A stretch of DNA of 64,000 bases from a virus, in IMG/VR virus record IMGVR_UViG_3300042691_019444, positions 28,971 to 92,970 of that record, one strand, 5' to 3'. The first letter of the stretch is position 1. Each line of letters opens with the position of its first letter. This document shows, piece by piece, positions 52,312 through 61,083 of the stretch. Below the pieces are notes generated by a model, which was given only the letters and a program-made list of their open reading frames with translations, did not search any database and was not told where the DNA came from. Position numbers and translations under genes: made by a program.

Positions 52312-53928
52312 ATGGACGGTTCGAACCGACTCGTAGTCAACACGCTGGAACGCGCAGTATCGACTGACATCAACCGAATGCAGTCATTCAAAGACGCAAT
52401 GGTTGGTGAGTTTGCCCGCTACTTCTTTGGAGTGTATGAGAATTCCGTAGAGTTGATTGGTGGTGTGGTTAGCCAACCGGCTCCGGGGGCGTTATCACCC
52501 TACGTCAACCACGGTGTGGTCAACGGACTACTCCCCAAGCCGATCAACGGAACGCTAGATATGTTGATCGAACCTGGATTGCTGTTCACGGAGGATGCGG
52601 CGTACACACCAGCCAATGACTCGTTCTGGCGATACGTCAAAGATCCGGGTGTTACGACTACGGGTGTACTGACACTTACGACGGGTTCACCTGGTACCCG
52701 CATTGACGTGATTGAGTGTCAGTATGTGGACACCGTTATTGAGCAGGATAACCGGGACATTTTCAATCCGTCGACGGGGTTGTTTACTCCGACACTCGTC
52801 GATAAGGTCAAGGCCGGTAGGTTGCAGTATCGTATTCGTACCGGAACGTCAGGCGCCGGATTTCCAGGTGTGGTTGCTGGATGGATGCCTTTGGCGGTTG
52901 CGTCTGTACCCAATACCGCCACAAGTTGGGATGATGTGACGCTGTATGACGTCCGCAATTTGGTGTCCAAATATCATAACGCCCCATTCGCATCTTGGAA
53001 GGCTGATGCGGAATTGGAAAGCAACCATATTTCGGCAGCGTGGGATGCTGGTCTCACTAACCTCTACGTGACCGGAAAGGCTAAGGGGCGTATTGGGCAA
53101 TTCATGATTGAGGGGTACATTTCGAATCACCCAACCAACGCCACGAGTTTCAATGCTGCTAACCATGCATTCTGGCAAGCTGGACTCGCCGCTATGACTG
53201 CGGGTGCACCATGGTACGTCTATGCGTGCTTCCCATTCGGATTGCCATTCTGGCGGAAGTACAACGGAGCACCGAATTCGCCTCGACGGCCTGCCGGGAT
53301 GTGTGGGGTGTTGACTGTTAGCCAAATTGTCCCAACGTCGCGCGGGTTGCCTAACGCAGTCATTCCCCTACCTACTGCGACAGGTTTGGGGGGTTCCACA
53401 CAATTCGCAATTCCAATCGCTGCCGGATTACCATCCACCACAACGGTCGGTGAAGGTGGTGGATTCCTTACTGACGGGCAATGGACCATCTTTGATGAAG
53501 GTGTGACAGCCGTAACTCCATCAACCATGGCTCCAGCGGCCGGTTCAGGTACATCGCAGTACAACTACACGGATGGAGCCCTGTATCCTGGGCACGCGCG
53601 TGCATGTAAGTACCTAGTCACTCGTTCGTATACGGTTCCGGCCCTAGGTGCCAATACGGCGCTCAATCTTAGAGCGGTTGTCAGGGTATGCGATGCGGTG
53701 TCGGGTGCCACAATTGCGACAGTGTCTCAACACTACCTCACACTCGTCGGTAAGGCTGGTGACACCGCCATATCGACAGTATTCATTATTGAGGTTCCGC
53801 ATTTCCTAAGTCTGGCTCTCTTGGGTTCACGTCGAATTGAAATCGACTACAATCCAGACTTCGGCGGCGTAACGCCATCAGCCAGAACCGAAACCGCTAC
53901 AATCATTGGGTGGAAGATAGCAGACTGA
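52312..53928 (+). CDS. Putative tail fibre/receptor-binding protein, 538 aa
   Basis: This protein is the last of the tail genes before the lysis module, where receptor-binding fibres usually lie. It is beta-rich with many Gly, Thr and Ser, an N-terminal helical segment that could attach to the baseplate and a variable C-terminal region. No catalytic or known binding domain is seen. AGAGGTGA precedes the ATG. Confidence 0.6.
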   Translation: MDGSNRLVVNTLERAVSTDINRMQSFKDAMVGEFARYFFGVYENSVELIGGVVSQPAPGALSPYVNHGVVNGLLPKPINGTLDMLIEPGLLFTEDAAYTPANDSFWRYVKDPGVTTTGVLTLTTGSPGTRIDVIECQYVDTVIEQDNRDIFNPSTGLFTPTLVDKVKAGRLQYRIRTGTSGAGFPGVVAGWMPLAVASVPNTATSWDDVTLYDVRNLVSKYHNAPFASWKADAELESNHISAAWDAGLTNLYVTGKAKGRIGQFMIEGYISNHPTNATSFNAANHAFWQAGLAAMTAGAPWYVYACFPFGLPFWRKYNGAPNSPRRPAGMCGVLTVSQIVPTSRGLPNAVIPLPTATGLGGSTQFAIPIAAGLPSTTTVGEGGGFLTDGQWTIFDEGVTAVTPSTMAPAAGSGTSQYNYTDGALYPGHARACKYLVTRSYTVPALGANTALNLRAVVRVCDAVSGATIATVSQHYLTLVGKAGDTAISTVFIIEVPHFLSLALLGSRRIEIDYNPDFGGVTPSARTETATIIGWKIAD

Positions 53929-53946
53929 CCGCAACACGTGTTGCGG
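53929..53946. repeat. 18-bp dispersed palindrome, copy 21 (perfect)
   Basis: It starts at the base after the fibre gene stop and lies 15 bases before the lysin-like gene, at the boundary of the tail and lysis modules. Confidence 0.95.
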
Positions 53947-53961
53947 TGTAGGAGGCCAGCT

Positions 53962-54618
53962 ATGGCAACGAATCAGTACGACTTGGATAGGGTTGCGCAT
54001 TCCATTGTTGAAGAGGCTTTGCGCATTGCGCACGTGCGATGGGATGACAAGTGGGAGCACAAGCATCTAGGCGAGTCTGCTGGCGTGAATATGGTGGCCT
54101 TCAGACAACTACTTCCCAAGGGTGCTTATTGGGATTTGGCTAAACCGTTCAGGTGTTGGAAGGAGAATGGGACCTATAAGACGCAAGGAGTGTCTACGTG
54201 TGGTCTGATTGCTCTCGGCATCATTGGGCGTGTACTTGAGAGTATGGGCATTTCGATGCCCTGGATGACTGAGAAGTATTGGGATTGGACAGACCCGTTG
54301 GGTGCCAATGACAAGGCGTACAATGACCTGGACGTGGTGTCGTGTCTGACTATGTTGGGACTTGCGACCCAATCCCGGCGTCCTAAAGGTGTATACCCAC
54401 AATCTGGTGACATGGTCTGCATAGGTAGTGGTACTGCCACACATGTCTTCACCGTAGTGTCCACTGATGGGCATTATGTGTGGTCGGTGGACGGGGGCGC
54501 CGTAGATACGGAACACGGGAATCTGCAATGTGTCCGGTTGACTAAACGCGATTGGAGGGGATTGCGCGTCAACTGGATAATCAATACAACCGAATTGGTG
54601 CGCAAACTATCAAAGTGA
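53962..54618 (+). CDS. Putative endolysin, NlpC/CHAP-like
   Basis: The protein has 218 residues. STCGLIALGIIGRVL places a candidate nucleophile at Cys80 on a helix start. GDMVCIGSGTATHVFTVVST, with His161, and the following YVWSVDGG look like the strand with the catalytic His in NlpC/P60 and CHAP amidases. Such enzymes cut cell-wall peptides. No signal peptide is seen, so release would need the neighbouring holin-like proteins. The assignment is inferred from pattern and position. Confidence 0.6.
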   Translation: MATNQYDLDRVAHSIVEEALRIAHVRWDDKWEHKHLGESAGVNMVAFRQLLPKGAYWDLAKPFRCWKENGTYKTQGVSTCGLIALGIIGRVLESMGISMPWMTEKYWDWTDPLGANDKAYNDLDVVSCLTMLGLATQSRRPKGVYPQSGDMVCIGSGTATHVFTVVSTDGHYVWSVDGGAVDTEHGNLQCVRLTKRDWRGLRVNWIINTTELVRKLSK

Positions 54619-54624
54619 GGCGTA

Positions 54625-54993
54625 ATGAACTCGGCATACATCCCTCTGATCGCAATCGTAGTTTCAGTCGTGATGGTTGTAATTCAGGCCCTCACACGAT
54701 ACGGAGTTGCCAAGACTGAGGAAGGGAACAATAGAAGGTTCGAGGCACTTGAGACGGCAATCGAAGCCAACGCGGTATCGGTTCAAGAAACAGCGAAGCA
54801 AATTGCGGATATCCGTGTGGCAATACGTGGCCTAGAGACTCAGATGCTCAAACATTCCGATATAGTCAGTAGGGAGTTGTTTGATGCGAAGGTTGAAAGT
54901 CTCAATCAGCAGTTGGTCAACATCAGTAAGGTGCAGGCTGAGGTTGTGTCCAAACTTGTGAAGGTACTGCACCAAAAGGAGACGGCCCTATGA
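54625..54993 (+). CDS. Membrane-anchored coiled-coil protein (lysis module), 122 aa
   Basis: One N-terminal transmembrane helix (YIPLIAIVVSVVMVVIQAL, residues 5-23) is followed by a long coiled-coil helix with few breaks. The layout resembles i-spanins or holin-like lysis proteins. It sits between the lysin-like gene and the second membrane gene, overlapping the latter by ATGA. Confidence 0.65.
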   Translation: MNSAYIPLIAIVVSVVMVVIQALTRYGVAKTEEGNNRRFEALETAIEANAVSVQETAKQIADIRVAIRGLETQMLKHSDIVSRELFDAKVESLNQQLVNISKVQAEVVSKLVKVLHQKETAL

Positions 54994-55292
54994 TTCAGAA
55001 TCTCGCGAAGTTGTTTGCTCCGGATGGTCCGCTGTCGATGCTGAGTAGTCGAAAGGCGTGGGTCGCTGTGGCGGCCATCGCGGCTGCCGGTCTGATGTTG
55101 TATCTGACCAAAATCAATAGTGCGGAGTTCCTGAACTTCGTACAGAACATTGTCACGCTGTGGATTGGTGCCATTGCTGTTGAGAAATCAGCCCTCTATC
55201 TAGGGCCCTATCCGAACGGTAAAGCACCAGACGCGCCGACAACCCAACCCACTCAACCAACAACCCAACCAATAGAGTCAAAGGGGCAATGA
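54990..55292 (+). CDS. Holin-like protein, 100 aa
   Basis: Two hydrophobic segments (AWVAVAAIAAAGLMLYL, about 23-39, and FVQNIVTLWIGAIAVEKSA, about 50-68) and a Thr/Pro/Gln-rich tail are typical of small phage holins that open the inner membrane for the lysin. It is located within the lysis module between a coiled-coil membrane protein and a lipoprotein. Confidence 0.65.
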   Translation: MIQNLAKLFAPDGPLSMLSSRKAWVAVAAIAAAGLMLYLTKINSAEFLNFVQNIVTLWIGAIAVEKSALYLGPYPNGKAPDAPTTQPTQPTTQPIESKGQ

Positions 55293-55750
55293 CAATGAGG
55301 AATGCAATCTCAACGGTTCTGTCGTTCGTAGTGTCCATCATGGCACTCATCGGTCTACTGATGTGCACTAATGGGTGTTCATCGAGCTTCGTGAAAGCTC
55401 AGCAAGAAGGAGTCATGACTGCGATTGCCGCAACCAACGGCGGCGGATTCACACTCCTACAGTTGCGGCAATCGGAACGGTTGGCGTGCGTCGATAAAAG
55501 CGATACACGTCCAAAGGCCGAAGCCTGCATTGCTACGGTTGATGAGAAGTATAAGGCTCCATTGGAGTCGTTCTACTACTTCAGAGAAACAATGACGGCA
55601 TGGCAGAATGCCTTGTTGCTATACCAGGATGGGAAGCTGTCGGAGGCGGAATTGATTCCGTTTTCGGCTGAGGTGCTGAAAGCATATACGAACTTGGTCA
55701 AGGCCCTTACGCCACTGGGAATCAAACTCCCAGCATGGAATGGAGTCTGA
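55289..55750 (+). CDS. Predicted lipoprotein (possible outer spanin), 153 aa
   Basis: An N-terminal hydrophobic segment ends in a Cys-containing lipobox-like site (LLMCTNGCSS, about residues 23-32), so export and lipidation are likely. The mature part is helical. Its position after a holin-like gene suits an outer-membrane spanin subunit, but it is longer than most. The start is ATGA-coupled; an ATG six bases downstream is also possible. Confidence 0.62.
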   Translation: MTMRNAISTVLSFVVSIMALIGLLMCTNGCSSSFVKAQQEGVMTAIAATNGGGFTLLQLRQSERLACVDKSDTRPKAEACIATVDEKYKAPLESFYYFRETMTAWQNALLLYQDGKLSEAELIPFSAEVLKAYTNLVKALTPLGIKLPAWNGV

Positions 55751-55751
55751 G

Positions 55752-55964
55752 ATGGTAGTGCCCATTCCCAAAGAATTGGCCGACTCTGTTTCGACAATTG
55801 CGAAGGAGTTGGCATCACTACTGCTCAGCAGAGGAGCCACCGAAGAACAGATTCGCAATCTGTTTCTCCAATTCCGCAACACAACCGCATCTTGGGATCT
55901 TCAGAAGACCCAAATGGATGTTGAGTTGCGGAAGGCGTTGGATGCGAAGTTCGGGCCCGCGTAG
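55752..55964 (+). CDS. Hypothetical helical protein, 70 aa
   Basis: This small helical protein with a hydrophobic mid-segment is of unknown function. The ATG at 55752 has GGAG six bases upstream and was chosen over 55740. It lies just after the lipoprotein gene. Confidence 0.6.
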   Translation: MVVPIPKELADSVSTIAKELASLLLSRGATEEQIRNLFLQFRNTTASWDLQKTQMDVELRKALDAKFGPA

Positions 55965-55973
55965 GAGGCTCCT

Positions 55974-56162
55974 ATGTCGATGAATGAGAAGGCACTTGAG
56001 GGGTTGAAGGTCTGGGCTAAAGGCCGAAAGACCAGCACCATCAAGGAGCATTTGGAAGGGAAGGCTGAAGACCCCGAAGCGCTGGCGGTTTGGATTCGCA
56101 AACAAGCGCTAGGGGAGGAGGAATTCAAACGTCATCAGGAGATGGCTCGGAAGAAGAAGTAA
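55974..56162 (+). CDS. Hypothetical protein, 62 aa
   Basis: This is a basic helical small protein with a Lys-rich end. TAGGAGG precedes the ATG. Its 3' end overlaps the minus-strand gene by 38 bases in a tail-to-tail arrangement. Confidence 0.65.
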   Translation: MSMNEKALEGLKVWAKGRKTSTIKEHLEGKAEDPEALAVWIRKQALGEEEFKRHQEMARKKK

Positions 56163-56676
56163 TCTCCTCCACCACTGTAGTCTGAAGGGGTTGCTCTGAC
56201 CCCGCCATCCAACTCACCAACATTGTAAGCCCCGCCCACTCATCTTCATCGTTGTTGTGAAGATGGTTGGAGACGGTCATGTTTGTCGAATTGAATCGGA
56301 GTGTGCGGGGACCACTTACTCCTTCGGCAAGTTCTCCTTTGAACGTGTCGGCTGCTGGTCTGACATTGAATTCCAACAGGAAGTCTACATCCTTGAGATA
56401 GTGAGTGATGTAGTCGACGAACGCCTTAGTTTCCTCACCACTGGCAATCACCGCAACACGTGTTGCGGCGGAATGCAGGCCGATTCGTTTCAGATAGTTA
56501 CTGACCTCCATGGCGTTGTGCTTCTGGATCTCTTTTCGGTAATCGTGACTGGTATTGCCTGGGATGTAGGCCAACTGAAACTCACATTCCACACCTTTGG
56601 ATTCGACCATCTTGGCGATGAGGAAGTCAATTGGTTCGGTTGTGTGCTTGGGGTTGATGTAAAGGATGGTCAGCAT
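56125..56676 (-). CDS. Unidentified minus-strand gene, 183 aa
   Basis: This is the only gene on the minus strand. An AGGAG site precedes the ATG at the correct distance on that strand. The protein is soluble, has LTILYINPKHTTEPIDFLIA near the N terminus and an acidic C terminus. Palindrome copy 22 is in frame around residues 70-76 (AATRVAVI). Divergence from the helicase and convergence with the lysis-side genes mark this as a transcription boundary. No known domain is recognised; a regulator is possible but unsupported. Confidence 0.75.
   Translation of the reverse strand: MLTILYINPKHTTEPIDFLIAKMVESKGVECEFQLAYIPGNTSHDYRKEIQKHNAMEVSNYLKRIGLHSAATRVAVIASGEETKAFVDYITHYLKDVDFLLEFNVRPAADTFKGELAEGVSGPRTLRFNSTNMTVSNHLHNNDEDEWAGLTMLVSWMAGSEQPLQTTVVEEITSSSEPSPDDV
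56451..56468. repeat. 18-bp dispersed palindrome, copy 22 (perfect, inside a minus-strand gene)
   Basis: It is in frame in the minus-strand gene and read as ATRVA on that strand. Confidence 0.95.
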
Positions 56677-56709
56677 GGGGCTCCTATTGTGTGCAAACTG
56701 AAACGGGGG

Positions 56710-56737
56710 TTGTTACAAATTGGGCATACGGCATAAT
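56710..56737 (+). promoter_or_regulatory. Candidate promoter for the helicase gene
   Basis: TTGTTA (56710-56715) and CATAAT (56732-56737) are 16 bases apart, in the short divergent gap between the minus-strand gene and the helicase. The predicted start falls at or near the ATG at 56744. No ribosome site is visible before that ATG, so a leaderless message is possible. Confidence 0.5.
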
Positions 56738-56743
56738 TGCCGC

Positions 56744-58237
56744 ATGGGACATATCAACATCATTGTGGACAACCGTCTACGTCTAGATCCCACTACGCCC
56801 GATTGGGTTGTAAGGAGGTTGTGCGTACCGTTCATCCATAAGAATCCGAAGTTCGCCGAATTGAAGTCTCGTGGCTATTATGCCGCAAAGGAGCCTGAAT
56901 TCATTCGCACGTATGAGATTGATGAGAATGACCAGGCATCGTTCCCCCGTGGTGGTACCGATAGACTCCGTAGCACATTGAAAGACATTGGGTATGAGTG
57001 GGCATTCAGGGACCTAAGTGTGGAGGGAATGCCGGCATCCATTCCGCCCCATAGGCGCACACCCTACGGTTACCAAGAAGAAGCCATTACGATGGCTCTA
57101 CGACGCCGTAATTGCCTCATTAGGGCGCCAACCGGGGCAGGTAAGACAACTATCGCGCTTGCCATAACGGCACGTCTCCAACGCTACACCCTAATCATTG
57201 TGCATCAGTACGGTTTAGAGAAGCAGTGGATGGAGCGGATTGTAGATGAGTTGGGCATACCGGCGAGCGATATTGGAATCATTGGTGGAGGTAAGTTCAG
57301 AATTCGCCCCGTAACGATTGGCATTCAGAAGTCCATATTCAACATCATGGAGAAGGGCGGAGAAGAGGCAGATGAGTTGCGGCGCACGTTTGGATTGGTA
57401 ATTGGGGATGAGATTCAGTTGTTCGCTGCTCGCACGTTCATTGGGTGCATCGATCCGTTTCCAGCTAAGTATAGGTTGGGAATAAGTGCCGATGAAACTC
57501 GTGCCGATAGGAAGGAGTTTCTGATTTACGACCTATTTGGGAAGGTAGCGGCAGACATTCCCAAAGAACGGGTGTTGGAGCAGGGTGCCATTGTGGATGT
57601 GGAGATTAGGGTATATCCGACTAACTTCACATGCCCCGAATATACCGACGCATATAGGCCGGATTTCAATCTGTTGCTTGAGCGGATGAAGTACGACGTT
57701 GATCGCAACGAAGTTGTGATGAATGCGATTGCTGAAGCCCGTAAGCTGGGAACTGTAATGGTGTTTTCGCATCGCATTGACCATTGCCACCTAATTGACT
57801 CAATGTGCGCGGAAGCCCGTATCAAGTCCGGTCTGATGATTGGTAGTAAGGAGTGGGCAAGTGCATTCGACGCTACGAAGCTAGGGTTGAAACAAGGAAC
57901 GATCGATGTGGCGATTGGTACGATCAAAGCGATCGGGCAAGGACTGGATATACCGAGCGTGAACAGCGGAGTAGTAACAACCCCACTAGCTGGCGGTAAA
58001 GGTAAACAGCAATTTGGACAAGTGAGGGGGCGAATTTGTAGGGCCTCACACGGCAAAAGTGTAGGGTTCATTCACTACATTTGGGACCGGCATATTGTGG
58101 GGATTGCTGCGCTACGCAACCTGATTCGGTGGAACACCAAAGTCGTAGTTCTGAATGACGGAGTGTGGGTGGACGCCAAACGGTATGTTCAGCTATTGCG
58201 AAAGTCCCTAACGGATTTCAGCAAGGGAGGTATGTGA
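56744..58237 (+). CDS. SF2 helicase (UvsW/XPB-like)
   Basis: The protein has 497 residues. Motif I APTGAGKT is at about 128-135. Motif II is VIGDEIQ, with a DE core. Motif III-like GISADET and the C-terminal motif VI-like QFGQVRGRICRAS (about 425-437) complete a superfamily 2 helicase. The N-terminal 100 residues may be a DNA-binding region. UvsW/RecG-like phage helicases unwind branched DNA in replication and recombination. It opens the replication module and lacks a clear ribosome site. Confidence 0.87.
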   Translation: MGHINIIVDNRLRLDPTTPDWVVRRLCVPFIHKNPKFAELKSRGYYAAKEPEFIRTYEIDENDQASFPRGGTDRLRSTLKDIGYEWAFRDLSVEGMPASIPPHRRTPYGYQEEAITMALRRRNCLIRAPTGAGKTTIALAITARLQRYTLIIVHQYGLEKQWMERIVDELGIPASDIGIIGGGKFRIRPVTIGIQKSIFNIMEKGGEEADELRRTFGLVIGDEIQLFAARTFIGCIDPFPAKYRLGISADETRADRKEFLIYDLFGKVAADIPKERVLEQGAIVDVEIRVYPTNFTCPEYTDAYRPDFNLLLERMKYDVDRNEVVMNAIAEARKLGTVMVFSHRIDHCHLIDSMCAEARIKSGLMIGSKEWASAFDATKLGLKQGTIDVAIGTIKAIGQGLDIPSVNSGVVTTPLAGGKGKQQFGQVRGRICRASHGKSVGFIHYIWDRHIVGIAALRNLIRWNTKVVVLNDGVWVDAKRYVQLLRKSLTDFSKGGM

Positions 58238-58500
58238 TGAAGGTGCGGTCTATTACGGTTACGGTCGGACCCGTTACGTTTTCGCCAGTGTCATACAATA
58301 CGTTTGTGGTCGGACCACTGAGTATGACGGCCGAGATTCAGGAGGGGGATGATGAGAAGGAGGTTATTGCCGATATGACCTCCACACTCAGAAAGATGTT
58401 AGCCCAACAACACGCAACTATGGTTGCTGATTACGCGAAGTCGCTCGATTACAACGATCGCGCAGTCAAAGAATTCATGCGCTCAAAGGGTAGGGGTTGA
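58237..58500 (+). CDS. Hypothetical protein, 87 aa
   Basis: This is a beta-rich N-terminal half and a helical C-terminal half, with a basic end. AGGGAGG precedes the ATG, which overlaps the helicase stop by one base. It may work with the helicase; no family is recognised. Confidence 0.65.
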   Translation: MKVRSITVTVGPVTFSPVSYNTFVVGPLSMTAEIQEGDDEKEVIADMTSTLRKMLAQQHATMVADYAKSLDYNDRAVKEFMRSKGRG

Positions 58501-58694
58501 GCATGAGACGTAGGTTGGTGGACAACGAACCAATCCGCCGCAACACGTGTTGCGGTCCCGCGCGTACGTGCGCACATAATAATTTACCAGAAACAACCGC
58601 ATGCGCCCGCGCACACGTACGTACGCATACGCGTGTGAATCCGGATTTGTGTTCCGCTTCGCTACACACAAATCCGGGGGAGCAAGGGGTGGGA
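58501..58694 (+). promoter_or_regulatory. Structured leader between replication genes
   Basis: This 194-base stretch holds palindrome copy 23, a CG-alternating region rich in ACGTACG and GCGC (about 58558-58635), and a 12-bp perfect stem CCGGATTTGTGT/ACACAAATCCGG (58641-58677, 13-base loop). It can be read through as part of a longer frame, but the composition and structure look regulatory, and a good ATG follows at 58695. Confidence 0.55.
58538..58555. repeat. 18-bp dispersed palindrome, copy 23 (perfect)
   Basis: It is in the structured leader upstream of the gene at 58695. Confidence 0.95.
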
Positions 58695-59243
58695 ATGACA
58701 GGTAATACCGCAACACGTATTGCGGTGCAGTTGGACTTACCGGAGGGGACCACTGAATTGGACTGGGAACTAGTTGGTAAACTGACAACCCCTCAAGTGG
58801 AGTCACCAATTGCGAATAAGATGGCTGATTGGGCACGCGGCCGAACCAAGGGTAGACAGGAATCTACGAGGGAATCAGCCCGTAAGGAAATGGAACGGAT
58901 TATTGGTGGGGATGATTGGGCTAATTGCCGTCCAATCCATTTGGTTGAGCTATATGCGATGTTGCATGAGCGAATCTATGGGGTACCCCCTGAGGAGTTG
59001 GCGTCGAACAGGGTAAGGATTAGTGCAATCCGTACAATCGCCGACATGCTTAGGAGGCACTTCGCCAATGACGTTGAACGTATGGTGGACTTCATTCGGT
59101 GGTGCTGGGTACGGGAAGAAGGACGTCACAATTGGCGACGTAAGAATGGGGTTGAGTTGAAGCGCATGAATTGGCGTTGGCAATTCAGTCCATCAATGCT
59201 GACTGATTACAGGATGGCAATTGCAGACGAACGAGGGGACTAA
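58695..59243 (+). CDS. Hypothetical replication-module protein, 182 aa
   Basis: This is a helical protein. The C-terminal half, with VERMVDFIRWCWVREEGRHN and LKRMNWRWQFSPSMLTDYRM, resembles segments of phage replication-associated proteins, but no firm family is known. Palindrome copy 24 is in frame at residues 4-10 (NTATRIAV). A longer start at 58497 exists, but it would translate the hairpin region, so 58695 (AAGGGGTGGGA upstream) is preferred. Confidence 0.6.
   Translation: MTGNTATRIAVQLDLPEGTTELDWELVGKLTTPQVESPIANKMADWARGRTKGRQESTRESARKEMERIIGGDDWANCRPIHLVELYAMLHERIYGVPPEELASNRVRISAIRTIADMLRRHFANDVERMVDFIRWCWVREEGRHNWRRKNGVELKRMNWRWQFSPSMLTDYRMAIADERGD
58708..58725. repeat. 18-bp dispersed palindrome, copy 24 (one mismatch, inside a gene)
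   Basis: CCGCAACACGTATTGCGG, with G to A at position 12. It is in frame, read as ATRIA, and lies 153 bases after copy 23. Confidence 0.92.
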
Positions 59244-59623
59244 TGCGAACACGTCTCATTCAGTATCGGGATAAGATACCGTACGAGTTGCATGGGGTGA
59301 TTGTGGGGGCGATGGGTGGGGAACCCTACGAGATATTCGACCCCCCGTGGTGGGCAATCCATCGATGGGTATGGTGGTTGTTTATGACTCGGTACCATGG
59401 CAGATGGCGAGCCATACGTGCAACAATCCGCAGACTACTATTGGATTTGAGACTATTGAGCAAACCTGCATTGGGAGAAGTCCGTCCTAGGTCTGAACCT
59501 AGCTTCAAATACGGCATAATCGATTTCCGCGTGGACCGATGGGTTCGCAGTGTGAGGGTGTGGAGAATTACCGAAGTGAATGTTTCATATTGGGAGCGCG
59601 TACCATGGCACGGAAACCGATAG
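59243..59623 (+). CDS. Hypothetical protein, 126 aa
   Basis: This is a Trp- and Arg-rich protein with a hydrophobic, aromatic middle (WWAIHRWVWWLFMTRY) that might associate with membranes. It overlaps the DnaB-like helicase gene by 19 bases. The function is unknown. Confidence 0.62.
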   Translation: MRTRLIQYRDKIPYELHGVIVGAMGGEPYEIFDPPWWAIHRWVWWLFMTRYHGRWRAIRATIRRLLLDLRLLSKPALGEVRPRSEPSFKYGIIDFRVDRWVRSVRVWRITEVNVSYWERVPWHGNR

Positions 59624-61083
59624 ATACCGATGACGAGAAGACACGAGTTGAACCGGTAGTGGTCAATCACAATACGACCAATGAGCAAATCATAATTGCG
59701 GCCGCACTGGCAGATGAATGGACCAGAAAGCGGTTGGTTCGGCGGTTCGGAAACCCCGATGCATTTGGGGCCAAGATTCATTCCAAGCTATGGGGGGCAA
59801 TCATCACGATGGATGCGGAGAGGTTGGAGTTTGACCCCGCAACCATACAGTCGTTGGTTGATACGGATACGGCTGAGTATGCACAGGAGTTGGTGGATGC
59901 CCGCCCGGTTGTACCCCCCAACCTAGACCACCATATCGAGATGTTGGATTGGGATATGCGTAGGTTGAGGGTTGCTCAGACCTCATTGGCTGAACTAATC
60001 CACAACATAAAGAACCCGAGCGCCGGTAAGGATACGATTGCGACGCTCGCTAGGTCGATTTCTGAGGAGTTGGGGCACGGTGAGGATAGGTTGCGGATTG
60101 ATTCGAATGAGGTTCTGACTAAGCAATTCGCAGACATCGATGCCCGGTGCAAGGGGATTGCAATCTACCCATATGGTTTGGATGGCTTTGACAGGTATGA
60201 GGACGACGAACCCCGAATCATGCCCGGAATGGCACCTAAACAGACAACGCTAATTACCGGGGTGAGCGGTAGTGGTAAGTCGTCTGTTACGGCCCGAATC
60301 ATACTGGAACAGATAAGGATGGGCCGTAAGGTTGTGTATGGGGCATGGGAGATGAATCCCGGCATTACGCTGGAGTTGTTGGCTGTTCTGAAGTTGCAAC
60401 TGAGTAGAACCAAATTCGTCGCAGGTCTCTACACACCTGCCGAGATCGTGAATGTGAAGGTTGCGATGCGGGAGCTTGCCAAGTTCATCACATTCATCGA
60501 AGTACCGAGTGTGATAATTCGACGTAAGAGGGAGACGCGGTCTTCAATACGCCCCAACAATACTCAGAGCATCAACCTGTTATGTGATGAGCTGGATGAG
60601 TTGAGTCCGGATGTGTTCGTTGGGGACTTGGTACGTAAGTCGTTTATGTCGTTGGACCCAGAGCAAGAAGAACTTGCACTGAATCTGTTTCAGCGGCGCA
60701 TCGAGAACAGTAGTTACCACGCTATGTTCGTACAGCAACAACGACTCAAGGACATTGAGATGCGCCCCGATAAACGCCCTACACGCGAGGGCGTAAAGGG
60801 TAGTTCGGCATGGGTTGAGATGGCCGATACCGCGTTAGGGGTGCACAGGGAGGCGTTGTGGAAGGATGTGGACGACAACATCATTGAGATTGACGTCATG
60901 AAGCAACGATACGGGAAATGGCCGTTAGCAGTTCAATTCGATTGGAATCCACTGTTCTCAACACTCAAGTTGGGGAGGACTGTGGATTACTCGATTGGAT
61001 TGGGGGAGGAGAACGGCGTAGGGGCTAGTGGAGTCGACACCATATTGGGACGCAAGGGGCGGAAATATGGGCGGCGAGGTTGA
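59605..61083 (+). CDS. dnaB: DnaB-like replicative helicase
   Basis: The protein has 492 residues. An N-terminal DnaB-like helical domain (about 25-130) precedes a RecA-like core with Walker A GVSGSGKSS (about 219-227), GRKVVYGAWEMNPGITLELL (motif 1a area) and VFVGDLVRKS for Walker B. HAMFVQQQRLKDIE and later segments complete the core. The hexamer unwinds DNA at the fork. The primase gene follows with a 17-base overlap, typical of phage replication modules. The ATG at 59605 is preferred, with GGGAG upstream. Confidence 0.87.
   Translation: MARKPIDTDDEKTRVEPVVVNHNTTNEQIIIAAALADEWTRKRLVRRFGNPDAFGAKIHSKLWGAIITMDAERLEFDPATIQSLVDTDTAEYAQELVDARPVVPPNLDHHIEMLDWDMRRLRVAQTSLAELIHNIKNPSAGKDTIATLARSISEELGHGEDRLRIDSNEVLTKQFADIDARCKGIAIYPYGLDGFDRYEDDEPRIMPGMAPKQTTLITGVSGSGKSSVTARIILEQIRMGRKVVYGAWEMNPGITLELLAVLKLQLSRTKFVAGLYTPAEIVNVKVAMRELAKFITFIEVPSVIIRRKRETRSSIRPNNTQSINLLCDELDELSPDVFVGDLVRKSFMSLDPEQEELALNLFQRRIENSSYHAMFVQQQRLKDIEMRPDKRPTREGVKGSSAWVEMADTALGVHREALWKDVDDNIIEIDVMKQRYGKWPLAVQFDWNPLFSTLKLGRTVDYSIGLGEENGVGASGVDTILGRKGRKYGRRG

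Noticed and set aside
56257-56736. A + strand ORF opposite the minus-strand gene at 56125
   Set aside because: It has no ribosome site and overlaps the divergent promoter; the minus-strand frame has AGGAG in the right place.
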